Below are positions 26,069 through 34,861 of a stretch of DNA of 64,000 nt, one piece after another. Source of the DNA: Streptomyces sp. NRRL S-1022 (GTDB lineage: Bacteria; Actinomycetota; Actinomycetes; Streptomycetales; Streptomycetaceae); assembly GCF_000720135.1 (NCBI RefSeq), contig NZ_JOIU01000017.1, forward strand, positions 62,001 through 126,000, given 5' to 3'. The notes below the pieces were generated by a model. It worked only from the letters and a program-made list of their open reading frames with translations, did no database searches and was not told the origin of the DNA. Position numbers and translations under genes: made by a program. Position 1 is the stretch's first letter. The number at the start of each line of letters is the position of its first letter.

Positions 26069-27298
26069 ATGAGTGAGCAGCCGGTGCTTCTTCCTTACGC
26101 CGACCCCGCCTTCGTGGCTGATCCATTCCCGCTCTACCGGCGGTTGCGGGAGGACGGTCCGGTTCGACGGGCGGTCATCGCAGGCGGCCTGGACGCCTGG
26201 CTGGTCACACGGTACGAGGACGGGCTGGCCGCGCTGTCCGATCCGAGGCTGAGCAGCGACGTCCGGGACGCCGCGGACCCCCGCCTCGTCGAGCAGCTGC
26301 CCGACTTCGAGCGGGAATCACTGATGAGCACCATGCTCCGCTCCGACCCGCCCGACCACACCCGCCTGCGCCGCCTGGTCTCGAAGGCGTTCACCGCGCG
26401 CCGGGTCGCCGATCTGCGGCCCCGGATCCAGGAGATCACCGACCGGTTGCTCGACGCGGTGGTGCCGGCCGGCCGGGCCGAACTCGTGGCGGACTTCGCC
26501 CTGCCCCTGCCGGTCACCGTCATCGGCGAACTGCTCGGCGTCCCCGTGGACGACCGGTACGACTTCCAGCGGTGGACCGACGCCATGCTCGTCAGAGGCG
26601 AGAAGATGCCCGACCCGGCCGTCGTCAACGAGGCGTGGCAGCGGATGCGCGCCTATCTGACGGTGCACCTGGAAGCCAAGCGCGCACGGCCGGGAGACGA
26701 CCTGCTCAGCGCCCTGATCAGCGCCCATGACGAGCAACAGCGGCTCAGCCGCGACGAGCTGACCGCCATGACCTTCCTGCTGCTGGTCGCCGGGTACGTC
26801 ACGACGGTCAACCTGATCGGCGGCGGCATCGCCGCCCTGCTCGCCCACCCCGACCAGCTGTCCCTCCTACGGGAGCAGCCGGACCTGCTCCCCGACGCGA
26901 TCGAGGAGTTCCTGCGCTACGACGGCCCGGTCAGCCCCGGCATCGCCCGCTTCGCGCGGGAGGACGTCGAGATCGCGGGCGTGACCGTCCCGCGCGGCGC
27001 GACCGTGCTCATCGCGTCCGCGATCGCAGACCGTGACCCGGTCCGGTTCCCCGACCCCGACCGGCTGGACGTCACCCGGCGCGACAACGGCCACCTCGCC
27101 TTCGGGCACGGCATCCACTACTGCCTGGGCGCACCGCTCGCCCGGCTGGAGGGCCGGATCGCCATCGGAACGGCACTGCGCCGCCTCCCCGGCCTGGCCC
27201 TGGCCGTACCGCCGGGCGAGCTGACCTGGCGGCCTGGCGGTCTGCGCGGCCCGGCGCGACTCCCCGTCACCTTCACGCCGGGCGGCCGGGCGGACTGA
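26069..27298 (+). CDS. Cytochrome P450 with non-canonical I-helix
   Basis: A 409-residue soluble bacterial P450. The heme loop FGHGIHYCLG carries the ligand Cys352, and the K-helix EEFLR holds the conserved ExxR pair. In the I-helix, where the family has (A/G)Gx(D/E)T(T/S), the sequence reads AGYVTT at 241-246: the acidic residue that delivers protons during oxygen activation is Val244. The Thr is kept. This may indicate altered chemistry, such as peroxide use or slow turnover, or a decoy role. The ATG at 26069 follows GGGAGG. No ferredoxin or biosynthetic gene is adjacent, so the substrate is unknown. Confidence 0.93.
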   Translation: MSEQPVLLPYADPAFVADPFPLYRRLREDGPVRRAVIAGGLDAWLVTRYEDGLAALSDPRLSSDVRDAADPRLVEQLPDFERESLMSTMLRSDPPDHTRLRRLVSKAFTARRVADLRPRIQEITDRLLDAVVPAGRAELVADFALPLPVTVIGELLGVPVDDRYDFQRWTDAMLVRGEKMPDPAVVNEAWQRMRAYLTVHLEAKRARPGDDLLSALISAHDEQQRLSRDELTAMTFLLLVAGYVTTVNLIGGGIAALLAHPDQLSLLREQPDLLPDAIEEFLRYDGPVSPGIARFAREDVEIAGVTVPRGATVLIASAIADRDPVRFPDPDRLDVTRRDNGHLAFGHGIHYCLGAPLARLEGRIAIGTALRRLPGLALAVPPGELTWRPGGLRGPARLPVTFTPGGRAD

Positions 27299-27538
27299 CC
27301 ACCGGAACCCACCCGCCGGCCTCCCGGGACCCGGGCCGCTCCCTACGCGCCGCCCTCCGTCAGCGCGTGCGTGAGGTGGTCGGCGAGCCGGGGCAGCCAG
27401 TCGGGCCGGGCGTTGCCGAGCAGTGCGGGACGGAGAGGTACGTGCCGCGCGGTGCCGTACGGGCCAGCGGTTCGCCGTTCCAACGCGCCCGAGCGCCCTG
27501 CCCGGCCGCGGAGTTCGGCCTGAGGCGGACCCGTCCGC
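27299..27538. other. No confident gene; possible 3' gene remnant on the minus strand
   Basis: This 240-base gap between the P450 and the broken TetR gene has no gene with a start site. A minus-strand frame ending at 27343 closes with LLGNARPDWLPRLADHLTHA, which reads like the natural C-terminus of a lost protein, but nothing recognisable precedes it. It fits a decayed region continuing into the TetR relic. Confidence 0.4.
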
Positions 27539-28131
27539 TCAGAGCGGGAACAGCATGCGCAGCGCCAGGCCGGCGACTTGGTGGAGTCGGTCTCGGGTAT
27601 GGCCGCTCGCCGCCTGCACGGCGATGCCGTCGGTGACGGTGTACACCAGCTGGGCAAGCACACACGGGTCACAGTCCGCGGGCAGGTCGGCTGCCTGCTC
27701 GAAGCGCCGACGGAGCGCGGCTTCGCCGGCCATCCGCCGTGCGATCACCTCCTGGCGGACCGGGTCGGAGTCCGCCCGCAGGCGTGCACGCTGTTGACGC
27801 TCAGGCACCCGTGGGGCGTGTGCGGCCCGGTGGTCAGCTCGACGGCTCCTCGGACCAGACGCTCGACGACGTCCCGCGCGGTGGGCGCTTCCAGGGCCTC
27901 GACGGCGAAGGCGCCGGGGCCGGCGAAGTAGCGGTCGAGCACCTTGCGTGCCACCGCCGCCAGGACGTCCGACGCCGGCCGGTGAGGCCACGCCCGCCCG
28001 GTGCGCGGGCAGGGCGGTCCGGCGTACAGGGGTCGGGCCGCCTGCGGCAGGGGCGCGGCCGGCGGCACGCACCCGGAGCCCGCCGCCAGCGCCTGGCCGA
28101 GGTCCCCCCGACCCGGTGGTGACGTTCCGCG
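27539..28131 (-). pseudogene. Broken TetR-family regulator gene
   Basis: The ligand-binding half of a TetR regulator is readable in two frames. VARKVLDRYFAGPGAFAVEA and VVERLVRGAVEL, then TPHGCLSVNSVHACG, lie in one frame. DSDPVRQEVIARRMAGEAAL, through to the final LALRMLFPL, lies in another. The break fits the loss of one G in a G-run (complement of 27775-27777). The N-terminal helix-turn-helix is not recognisable, only an Arg/Pro-rich sequence with a faint RPLYAG, so the gene is more than a single frameshift away from function. Its neighbours are the P450 and a Tat-exported protein. Confidence 0.7.
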
Positions 28132-28138
28132 ACCCACC

Positions 28139-29713
28139 TCACGCGCCCGCTCTGTACACCTCGCTCACGTTCGGGCGCGCCGCCGGGCGGTGACGGGCGG
28201 CGGCGCCCTCCGCGAAGGCCCGCAGGACGTTCTCCGTCGTGCGGGTCACGAAGGCGCGGGTGCGGGCGTCCATCCCGTGATCGCGGCCACCGTCGGGGGT
28301 GCCGGCCATGAGGGCCTCCACCCAGCGCATGGTGCCGGTGGCGAACACCCCCGCGCCGCTGCCGGCCGTGTAGTAGGCCGAGTCACTGTGGCTGCGGCGG
28401 CCACCGCATGTGAGGGGGGAGTGAGCGGTTATCTCCAGCGGCTCGGGGACGGGCGCCCCAGGAGTGACCCGGTCGTATTCGACGCCGACCAGGTGGTCGA
28501 AACCGTCGCCGGGCCGTACGCCCGTCCCTTCGTACAGCCAGTGGTCCGCCGTGTGGACGACGTACGGCGCGTCCGTCGGATAGCCCTCGTACAGCACGCC
28601 GGTCAGCGAGGACTCGGGATCCGGCGCCGGAGCCTGGCGGAAGTCGGTGGTCACCAGGGCGGGCCGGGTGGTGTAGAAGGGGTCGGCCCGGACGGCGGAC
28701 TTGTAGCAGACCACCGTGCGGTCCGGCCGGGTCTCCCCCTGCTCCAGACGGACCCGGCGGAAACAGGTGTTGGCGCCGAGGAAGAGCACGTTGGTGCCGG
28801 CGTCGCGGGCCGCGGTGACGTGCCGGCGCTGCTCCGAGGTCCAGTACTCGTCGTGCCCCAGACAGACGACCGTGGCCGCGCCGCGCAGCACCTCCGGATC
28901 ACGGTGCACATCCGTCCCGGTGGTGTAGGCGAGGGGTATGCCGAGCCGTTCCGCCAGCACCACCGCCGCCCGTTCGTACACCATGAACTTCTCCGCGCCG
29001 TCGGCGTCGTAGGGCCGGTCGAAGCTGACGGCCAGGGAGCGGGTGGCGTACGCGCCGGAGGCACCGGCGTAGAGGCTGTAGCCGCCCCATCGGTTGTAGG
29101 CCTGCCAGGTGGCCGGCGCGTGTACGAGGACCGTACGGCCCGTGCCCCGCGTGGAGCGCACGATCAGCGGGAGGTAGCGCTGGTGGCCGCTGTCCGCCTC
29201 CAGCCGCAGCAGGTACGCGCCCTCCGGCCAGCCGGCGGTGCCGAACGTGAGCGTGCGCGGCCAGTCCGCGCGCACCGTGCGGGTCTCGGCCAGGAACCGG
29301 GGTTCGGGCTGGACGCGGCCCCGTACGCGCTCCGACGACCACACGAGCCGGGCCTGGGCCCCGCCGTACCAGCCGACGCGGAAGGCCGAGACCCGGAAGG
29401 ACGCCGCGGTCGTCGACACGTACAGGCCGCACTCCTCGCCCGGCGTCACGCTCACCCGGTCCGCGTACCCGGTGACGGCCGGAGCGGGACCGCGGGACGT
29501 GATACGCCAGTCGGGTGTCCCCGGCCGGTCCCGTTCCGCTTCGGGCCGCCCGGAGGCGGCTGCCGGGTGGGACCCGCGCGGGGGAGTGGTCCGGTCGCAG
29601 CCGGCCGCCGTCACCGAGGCGAGTCCGAGTCCGGCGCACGCCCCGACGAAGCGCCTGCGCCCCAGCCGTCGCTCGTGCTCCGGCCCTCCCGGCCGGGCGG
29701 AATCCACGCCCAT
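28139..29713 (-). CDS. Tat-exported lipoprotein with N,N-dimethylformamidase beta-subunit-like domain
   Basis: A 524-residue exported protein. The N-terminus has a twin-arginine signal (RRLGRRRFVGA) followed by a lipobox-like TAAGC, so it is probably folded before export and anchored as a lipoprotein. The rest resembles the large C-terminal region of the dimethylformamidase beta subunit: PVSFRVxGWYGG-like RVGWYGG, then WQAYNRWGGYSLY and VCLGHDEYWTSEQR. The known enzyme cleaves the amide of dimethylformamide, but most homologues in Streptomyces are uncharacterised. The ATG at 29713 follows GGGAGG by 4 bases. Substrate unknown. Confidence 0.78.
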   Translation of the reverse strand: MGVDSARPGGPEHERRLGRRRFVGACAGLGLASVTAAGCDRTTPPRGSHPAAASGRPEAERDRPGTPDWRITSRGPAPAVTGYADRVSVTPGEECGLYVSTTAASFRVSAFRVGWYGGAQARLVWSSERVRGRVQPEPRFLAETRTVRADWPRTLTFGTAGWPEGAYLLRLEADSGHQRYLPLIVRSTRGTGRTVLVHAPATWQAYNRWGGYSLYAGASGAYATRSLAVSFDRPYDADGAEKFMVYERAAVVLAERLGIPLAYTTGTDVHRDPEVLRGAATVVCLGHDEYWTSEQRRHVTAARDAGTNVLFLGANTCFRRVRLEQGETRPDRTVVCYKSAVRADPFYTTRPALVTTDFRQAPAPDPESSLTGVLYEGYPTDAPYVVHTADHWLYEGTGVRPGDGFDHLVGVEYDRVTPGAPVPEPLEITAHSPLTCGGRRSHSDSAYYTAGSGAGVFATGTMRWVEALMAGTPDGGRDHGMDARTRAFVTRTTENVLRAFAEGAAARHRPAARPNVSEVYRAGA

Positions 29714-29934
29714 CACGCCTCCCGCACCCGAGCTCGCGCCTCACCTGCTCTCCGGCCAAGGTGACACGGCTCCGCTCGCCGCGCGCCGCCTGCCTCCGGC
29801 GAGGGGGCTGATGCCCGCCTGGCCGGGGTATGCCGACCCGCGTAAGCCAACGCGAATCACTCCGATAGCATGTTCGAACTTTCGTATAAGGCTTTTCGTC
29901 TATCGCACCAAATACCAACAAAACGACTGAACGA

Positions 29935-31308
29935 TTGAAATCCAGGGCGTCACGGGTGTTCCCTCAGACAAACGACAGGACCGCGTTGGCCGTATGGCGT
30001 CAACAGCGAGCGATGGTGTGGGTCGCGGCAGGGGTGGTGGCTCTTGGATTCCTGGTCGTGCTGGAGATCGTCGCACGCCGATACGGTCAGCCGGGACCGC
30101 TCACCAGCCAGGTGGGGGAGCTGATATTCGCCCCCAAACCGGGGCCGCTGTACGGCGGCCTGGCGCTGATGATGGTGGTGCTCACCTGGCGGCAACGGTT
30201 CATCGCGGCCGGGATCGCGATCGGGATCGACGTCTGCTTCGTTCTCGTACGGCTGGCGACCGGCGCCGAGATGACCGACGGCCACTCCTTCGGCAACGGC
30301 GCACTGTGGGTGATGGTGGGCTACGCGGTCGTCGCCGTCACGCGCCGCACCGGCCAGGAACGCGTCCTGCTGCTGAAGGGCGTCGGGCTGGGCCTGCTGC
30401 TGGTGGCCGGCCGCAAGACGGGCGACACCTGGCTGTTCATCACCTCGAAGGCGCGCCCGATGGTGCTCGACCAGTACGTGGCGACCGCCGATCACGCGCT
30501 GGGCAACCCGTCGTGGCTGGTGGGCCGGATCGTCGGGGCCACCGACCCGATCGGCCCCCATCTTCTCCACCTGGTCTACGCGCAGCTTGCGGTGGCCGCG
30601 GTCGTCGTCGCGCTGTACCAGCTGCGCAACGTGGCGGTCGAGCGCCGTTTCCCACGCCACCACCTGGTGCGCACCTTCCTGGTGATCGGCCTCCTCGGGC
30701 CGGGCATCTACATGATCTTCCCGGTGGTCGGACCGGTCTTCGCCTACGGCCCGGGCGCCTCCGGCACCGGCGGTGTGCAGTGGGCGGTGGCCGACCTCTG
30801 GCCGCACACGCCGCCGTCGATCAGCGTCCCGCACCCGATGTCCTACGACGGGATCACCCCCCGCAACTGCATGCCCAGCCTGCACACGGCGTGGGCCACC
30901 GCGATCTTCATCCATACCCGCAAGGGCTCACGGCTGCTGCGTCACGCGGGGACGTTCTGGCTGACCGCCACGCTCACCGCCACGCTGGGTTTCGGATATC
31001 ACTACGGCGCGGATCTCGTCGCCGGCGTGGTGTTCGCGCTCACCATAGAGACGGCGTTGCGCTCGCTCGACCGGGGCTGGGACCGATCGGGAATCCAGTT
31101 GGTGATCTACGGGACCACGGTTTTCACCGCGCTCCTGGTGTCGTACCGCTATCTGCCGATGGAGCTGGCCGGACACCCGGCGGTATTCGGGCCGCTCCTC
31201 CTCCTGGCGATGGCCTCGGTGGTCTACGGCTACCTACGGACCACCAGACTGTGGGAACCGGCGGCCGTACCGGCACGCCAGCCGGAACCCGCACCCGAAC
31301 CCGTCTGA
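29935..31308 (+). CDS. Membrane PAP2-superfamily protein (inositolphosphotransferase/phosphatase-like)
   Basis: A membrane protein of up to 457 residues with eight or more hydrophobic helices. The PAP2 active-site motifs are present: CMPSLHTAWAT (motif 2 histidine) and GFGYHYGADLVAGV (motif 3 His and Asp). The arrangement resembles the aureobasidin-resistance/inositol phosphorylceramide-synthase-like group, which transfers or removes phosphate head groups of lipids. The start is uncertain: TTG 29935 has no ribosome binding site, GTG 29956 and ATG 30013 are alternatives that would still keep the first helix. The upstream 60 bases are unusually AT-rich and probably hold the promoter. Confidence 0.8.
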   Translation: MKSRASRVFPQTNDRTALAVWRQQRAMVWVAAGVVALGFLVVLEIVARRYGQPGPLTSQVGELIFAPKPGPLYGGLALMMVVLTWRQRFIAAGIAIGIDVCFVLVRLATGAEMTDGHSFGNGALWVMVGYAVVAVTRRTGQERVLLLKGVGLGLLLVAGRKTGDTWLFITSKARPMVLDQYVATADHALGNPSWLVGRIVGATDPIGPHLLHLVYAQLAVAAVVVALYQLRNVAVERRFPRHHLVRTFLVIGLLGPGIYMIFPVVGPVFAYGPGASGTGGVQWAVADLWPHTPPSISVPHPMSYDGITPRNCMPSLHTAWATAIFIHTRKGSRLLRHAGTFWLTATLTATLGFGYHYGADLVAGVVFALTIETALRSLDRGWDRSGIQLVIYGTTVFTALLVSYRYLPMELAGHPAVFGPLLLLAMASVVYGYLRTTRLWEPAAVPARQPEPAPEPV

Positions 31309-31318
31309 GCGTGCCGCT

Positions 31319-31684
31319 TCACGTACTGTCGCGCAGGCCCAGACGCAGGTGCTCGACGTGGTGGAGGGCCTGCTCCAGCAGCTCGGCGACGTGGTTGTCG
31401 TAGAGCGCGTAGACGACCGAGCGGCCCCGGCGGTCGCCGGTGACCAGGCCCAGGTTGCGCAGGAGGCGCAGCTGGTGCGAGCAGGCGGACTGCTCCATGC
31501 CGACAGCCTCCGCGAGTTCGGTCGCCGCGCACGGGCCCTCCAGGAGGCGGGCCAGGATGCGCAGACGGGAGGGCGCGGCCAGGGCCTGGAGGGTGGCGGC
31601 CACGTCCGTGGCACCCACGGACTCCAGGCGCTCGCGCGCGGTGGCGGTGGTCTTCGTATCGGTTCCGTGGCCCATGGCACTCAT
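31319..31684 (-). CDS. ArsR/SmtB-family metal-responsive repressor
   Basis: A 121-residue winged-helix repressor. ALAAPSRLRILARLLEGPCA and ATELAEAVGMEQSACSHQLRL... contain the recognition helix with a cysteine (SACSHQ), and the C-terminal helix NHVAELLEQALHHVEHLRLG is His/Glu-rich, as in the alpha-5 metal sites of NmtR/CzrA-type sensors. It diverges from a P1B-4 metal exporter with an inverted repeat between them, so it most likely represses that gene until Co, Ni or Zn binds. The ATG at 31684 is used here; ATG 31675 is an alternative. Confidence 0.87.
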   Translation of the reverse strand: MSAMGHGTDTKTTATARERLESVGATDVAATLQALAAPSRLRILARLLEGPCAATELAEAVGMEQSACSHQLRLLRNLGLVTGDRRGRSVVYALYDNHVAELLEQALHHVEHLRLGLRDST

Positions 31685-31700
31685 CCTACGGACGACGTTC

Positions 31701-31726
31701 CATGAACGAATGAATGACTCTTCATG
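31701..31726. promoter_or_regulatory. Probable ArsR-type operator between repressor and metal exporter
   Basis: CATGAA at 31701-31706 and TTCATG at 31721-31726 are perfect inverted arms 14 bases apart, with an extra ATGAA half-site copy between them. Spacing and TGAA/TTCA arms resemble SmtB/CzrA operators. It lies between the divergent repressor (31684) and ATPase (31813) starts. Confidence 0.6.
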
Positions 31727-31812
31727 TGGTCCTGTACGGTGGGGGGAGTGGCGCCGGCCCCCCGGCCGCCCCTGTTTCGTCATGCCCCCGTCGGTGAAGG
31801 ACCTGCGCTCCG

Positions 31813-33786
31813 ATGACCTCCACCCTCACCCACCCGTCGGCCGACAGGGCCGCACCGGCGCGCGACGACGCCGTGCCCCGGCGCCGCACCCGTGTCCTCG
31901 CCCTGCCCGAGGTGCGCTGGGCGATCGCGGCCACCGTCTCCTTCCTGCTCGCGCTCCCGCTGCAGCTGACCGGCGCCCCGGTGGGGACGTGGGGCCCGCT
32001 GTACGCACTGGCGTACGCGGCCGGCGGCTGGGAGCCCGGCTGGGAAGGGCTGAAGGCGCTTCGGGAGAAGTCCCTCGACGTCGATCTGCTGATGGTCGTC
32101 GCCGCGCTCGGTGCCGCGGCGATCGGGCAGGTCATGGACGGGGCACTGCTCATCGTCATCTTCGCCACGTCCGGTGCGCTGGAGGCCCTGGCCACGGCAC
32201 GCACGGCCGACTCCGTGCGGGGGTTGCTGGATCTCGCGCCGGCCACGGCGACCCGAGTCGACGCCTACGGCGGGGAGCAGCCGGTCGCCGTCCAGGAGCT
32301 GGCCGTCGGCGACACCGTCCTCGTACGTCCCGGCGAGCGCGTCGGCGCCGACGGCCGGGTGCTGGACGGCGCGAGCGACGTCGACCAGGCGACCATCACC
32401 GGTGAACCCCTCCCCGTCACCAAGGAGAAGGGCGACGAGGTCTTCGCGGGCACCCTCAACGGCACCGGGGCGCTGCGCATCCGCGTCGAACGGGACGCGT
32501 CCGACACCGTGATCGCCCGGATCGTCCGCATGGTGGAGGAGGCGTCCGGGACCAAGGCGCCCACCCAGCTGTTCATCGAGAAGGTCGAACAGCGCTACTC
32601 GCTGGGCATGGTGGCGGCGACACTGGCCGTCTTCCTGGTCCCGCCGGCCTTCGGTGCGCCGCTCACCGACTCGCTGCTGCGCGCGATGACCTTCATGATC
32701 GTGGCCTCGCCGTGCGCGGTCGTGCTCGCGACCATGCCGCCCCTGCTGTCGGCCATCGCGAACGCCGGACGGCACGGCGTGCTCGTGAAGTCGGCCGTGG
32801 TCATGGAACGGCTAGCGCAGGTCGACGCGGTGGCGCTCGACAAGACGGGCACCCTGACCGAGGGCACACCACGGGTCACCGACATCAGCCCGCTGCCCGG
32901 ACGGGACCCGGAGCAGCTCCTCGTCCTCGCGGCGGCGGCCGAGCACCCGAGCGAGCACCCGCTGGCACGGGCCATCGTGGACGCGGCGCGTGAGCGGGGG
33001 CTCGCGCTGCCGGTGGCGGAGGACTTCGACTCCACGCCGGGCGTCGGCGTGAGCGTCACCCTGGACGGGCGGGTCGTCGCCGTCGGCGCACCGGCCCGGT
33101 TGCTGAACGGCGCGACGGACGCCGGCTCCGCCCGGGCAGCGGCCCTCGCGACCGGGCTGGAGGACGGCGGGCGGACCGCCGTACTGGTCAGCCTGGACGG
33201 AGCGCCGGTGGGGGTACTCGGCATCGCCGACCGGCTGCGCCCCGACGCCACCGCCACCGTCGCCGCGCTGACGTCCCTGACCGGGACCTCGCCCCTGCTG
33301 CTGACCGGCGACAACCCGCGCGCCGCCGCCCGCCTCGCCGCCGAGGCCGGCATCGACGACGTACGTGCCGGGCTGCTGCCCCAGCACAAGGTCGGCGCCG
33401 TCCGGGACGCGCAGGACGCGGGCCGCAGGATGATGGTGGTCGGCGACGGCGTCAACGACGCCCCGGCGCTCGCCGCCGCCCACACCGGTGTCGCCATGGG
33501 CCGCGCGGGCTCCGACCTCGCCCTGGAGACCGCCGACGCGGTGATCGTGCGCGACGAACTCGCCACCGTTCCCGCCGTGATCTCCCTGTCCCGGCGCGCC
33601 CGCGGGCTGGTCGTGCAGAACCTGGTCATCGCCGGCGTCTTCATCGCCGGCCTGGTGGTGTGGGACCTGGCCGGCAACCTGCCGCTGCCGCTCGGTGTCG
33701 CGGGCCACGAGGGTTCCACCGTCCTCGTCGGCCTCAACGGGCTGCGGCTGCTGCGCGAGGCGGCCTGGCGGCGGGCCGCCGAGTGA
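31813..33786 (+). CDS. P1B-4-type heavy-metal exporting ATPase (CtpD/CoaT-like)
   Basis: A 657-residue P-type ATPase in the membrane. It has the phosphorylation site Asp343 in DKTGTLTE, the TGEP actuator loop, the SEHPLARAI nucleotide-binding motif and GDGVNDAPAL. The membrane metal site is SPC (299-301) rather than CPC, and the later helix carries HEGST (632-636). SPC with HEGxT and no N-terminal metal-binding domain is the signature of subgroup P1B-4, which exports Co2+, Ni2+, Fe2+ or Zn2+. It is divergent from an ArsR repressor, and its stop overlaps the start of a 2Fe-2S protein gene (GTGA), which is therefore coupled to it. Confidence 0.95.
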   Translation: MTSTLTHPSADRAAPARDDAVPRRRTRVLALPEVRWAIAATVSFLLALPLQLTGAPVGTWGPLYALAYAAGGWEPGWEGLKALREKSLDVDLLMVVAALGAAAIGQVMDGALLIVIFATSGALEALATARTADSVRGLLDLAPATATRVDAYGGEQPVAVQELAVGDTVLVRPGERVGADGRVLDGASDVDQATITGEPLPVTKEKGDEVFAGTLNGTGALRIRVERDASDTVIARIVRMVEEASGTKAPTQLFIEKVEQRYSLGMVAATLAVFLVPPAFGAPLTDSLLRAMTFMIVASPCAVVLATMPPLLSAIANAGRHGVLVKSAVVMERLAQVDAVALDKTGTLTEGTPRVTDISPLPGRDPEQLLVLAAAAEHPSEHPLARAIVDAARERGLALPVAEDFDSTPGVGVSVTLDGRVVAVGAPARLLNGATDAGSARAAALATGLEDGGRTAVLVSLDGAPVGVLGIADRLRPDATATVAALTSLTGTSPLLLTGDNPRAAARLAAEAGIDDVRAGLLPQHKVGAVRDAQDAGRRMMVVGDGVNDAPALAAAHTGVAMGRAGSDLALETADAVIVRDELATVPAVISLSRRARGLVVQNLVIAGVFIAGLVVWDLAGNLPLPLGVAGHEGSTVLVGLNGLRLLREAAWRRAAE

Positions 33787-34181
33787 GCCGGCGCAAGGAG
33801 CCCCCGGCTCAGGCGGCGTCCCCGTGCACGGTGACCGTCTGCCGCGGCTGCTGCTGCGGCACCGACAAGGTTCCCGGCGTCGACCACCGCGCTCAGCTCG
33901 CCACGCTGAAGGCCCGGCTGGCGCCGGTCGCCCGGATCCGCGCGGTGAACTGCCTCGACGCCTGCGAGCAGGCCAACGTCATCGTCGTCCAGCCGTCCTC
34001 GGCCGGGAGGGCCGCGGGCGGCCGCCCCGTGTGGCTCGGGCTGGTCAACGACCCGGACGCCACGGACGACATCGCGGCATGGGTACGTGCCGGCGGGCCG
34101 GGGCCGGCCGCACAGCCGGAGATCCTCGACCTGTACCGGTTCGCGCCGTCCCGGCGTGTACAGCGGAGCCTGGAGGACTGA
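33783..34181 (+). CDS. Thioredoxin-like (2Fe-2S) ferredoxin protein
   Basis: A 132-residue protein with the thioredoxin-like 2Fe-2S arrangement: a CTVTVCRGCCCG stretch near the N-terminus and CLDAC about 40 residues later, the order used by the small CbiX/NuoE-like ferredoxins. The GTG start at 33783 lies in the stop of the metal ATPase gene (GTGA), so the two proteins are made together. A redox or metal-sensing role next to a Co/Fe/Ni exporter is plausible. The extra cysteines (RGCCCG) could bind metal as well as a cluster. Confidence 0.8.
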   Translation: MSRRKEPPAQAASPCTVTVCRGCCCGTDKVPGVDHRAQLATLKARLAPVARIRAVNCLDACEQANVIVVQPSSAGRAAGGRPVWLGLVNDPDATDDIAAWVRAGGPGPAAQPEILDLYRFAPSRRVQRSLED

Positions 34182-34271
34182 ACCCACCGGTCGCCCGGCA
34201 GCCCCGGGCCCGGCCGGAAAACACCAGTACCTTGCGGGCGCGCCGGTGTACCTGCACCGGGCGGAGGGCGG

Positions 34272-34797
34272 TTGAAGCCGGGCCGGCACTGGCTGTACCA
34301 CACCGGTCCGGTCCTGGCGGCGGTGATCGTCATCCCGTGGTTCCTGGCCGACAAGCTCGACGACCTGCCGGCGTCCAAGCGGGCACGGCGGGAGCTGCTC
34401 GGCCGGCGTACCGACCGGGCGCCGGCACCACGGCGCGCCGACGGTGACCGGCATCGCCTCCCGGAGCCGTCCGCCGACGTCTTCGACGGCGACTGGGCCC
34501 GCACCGCCGGCCAGTCGCTGCTGCGCCGGTACGGGCAGTCCCCCAACCTCCGGCGTCCGCTGCTGTTCACCGACGACGGCGTCTGCCTCGCGGCCTCGCC
34601 AGGACGACGCCCGTCGCCGACCGAGGCCGAGCGGCTTCGACATCGTCACGGAGTTCGCCCACCGCGAGGCCCGGATCCACCGGGAGCCGGGCCAACGCCA
34701 CTTCTTCCTGCGCTTCTCGGACGGTTCGTGGCTCAACCCGGGGCGGCTGGCCGACAGCGAGGACGCCGAGCACTTCCTGAAGGCGATCAGCGCCTGA
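34272..34797 (+). pseudogene. Frameshifted gene for a single-span membrane protein of unknown family
   Basis: A TTG start after GGAGGG opens a frame with one hydrophobic segment (GPVLAAVIVIPWFLADKL), a basic linker and a conserved-looking domain WARTAGQSLLRRYGQSPNL then LLFTDDGVCLAAS. The frame then runs into Arg/Pro-rich noise. The natural continuation, GFDIVTEFAHREARIHREPG through HFFLRFSDGSWLNPGRLAD, is in the next frame and stops at 34797. The break lies between about 34600 and 34640. Both halves have coding-like codon use. It is either a recent pseudogene or a sequencing error; the family is not one I recognise. Confidence 0.6.
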
Positions 34798-34861
34798 CAC
34801 CCGCCGGACCTCGCACTCAGGACCTCCGCGGTCCGGACCTCCGCGCTCGGCCCTGCGCGAC

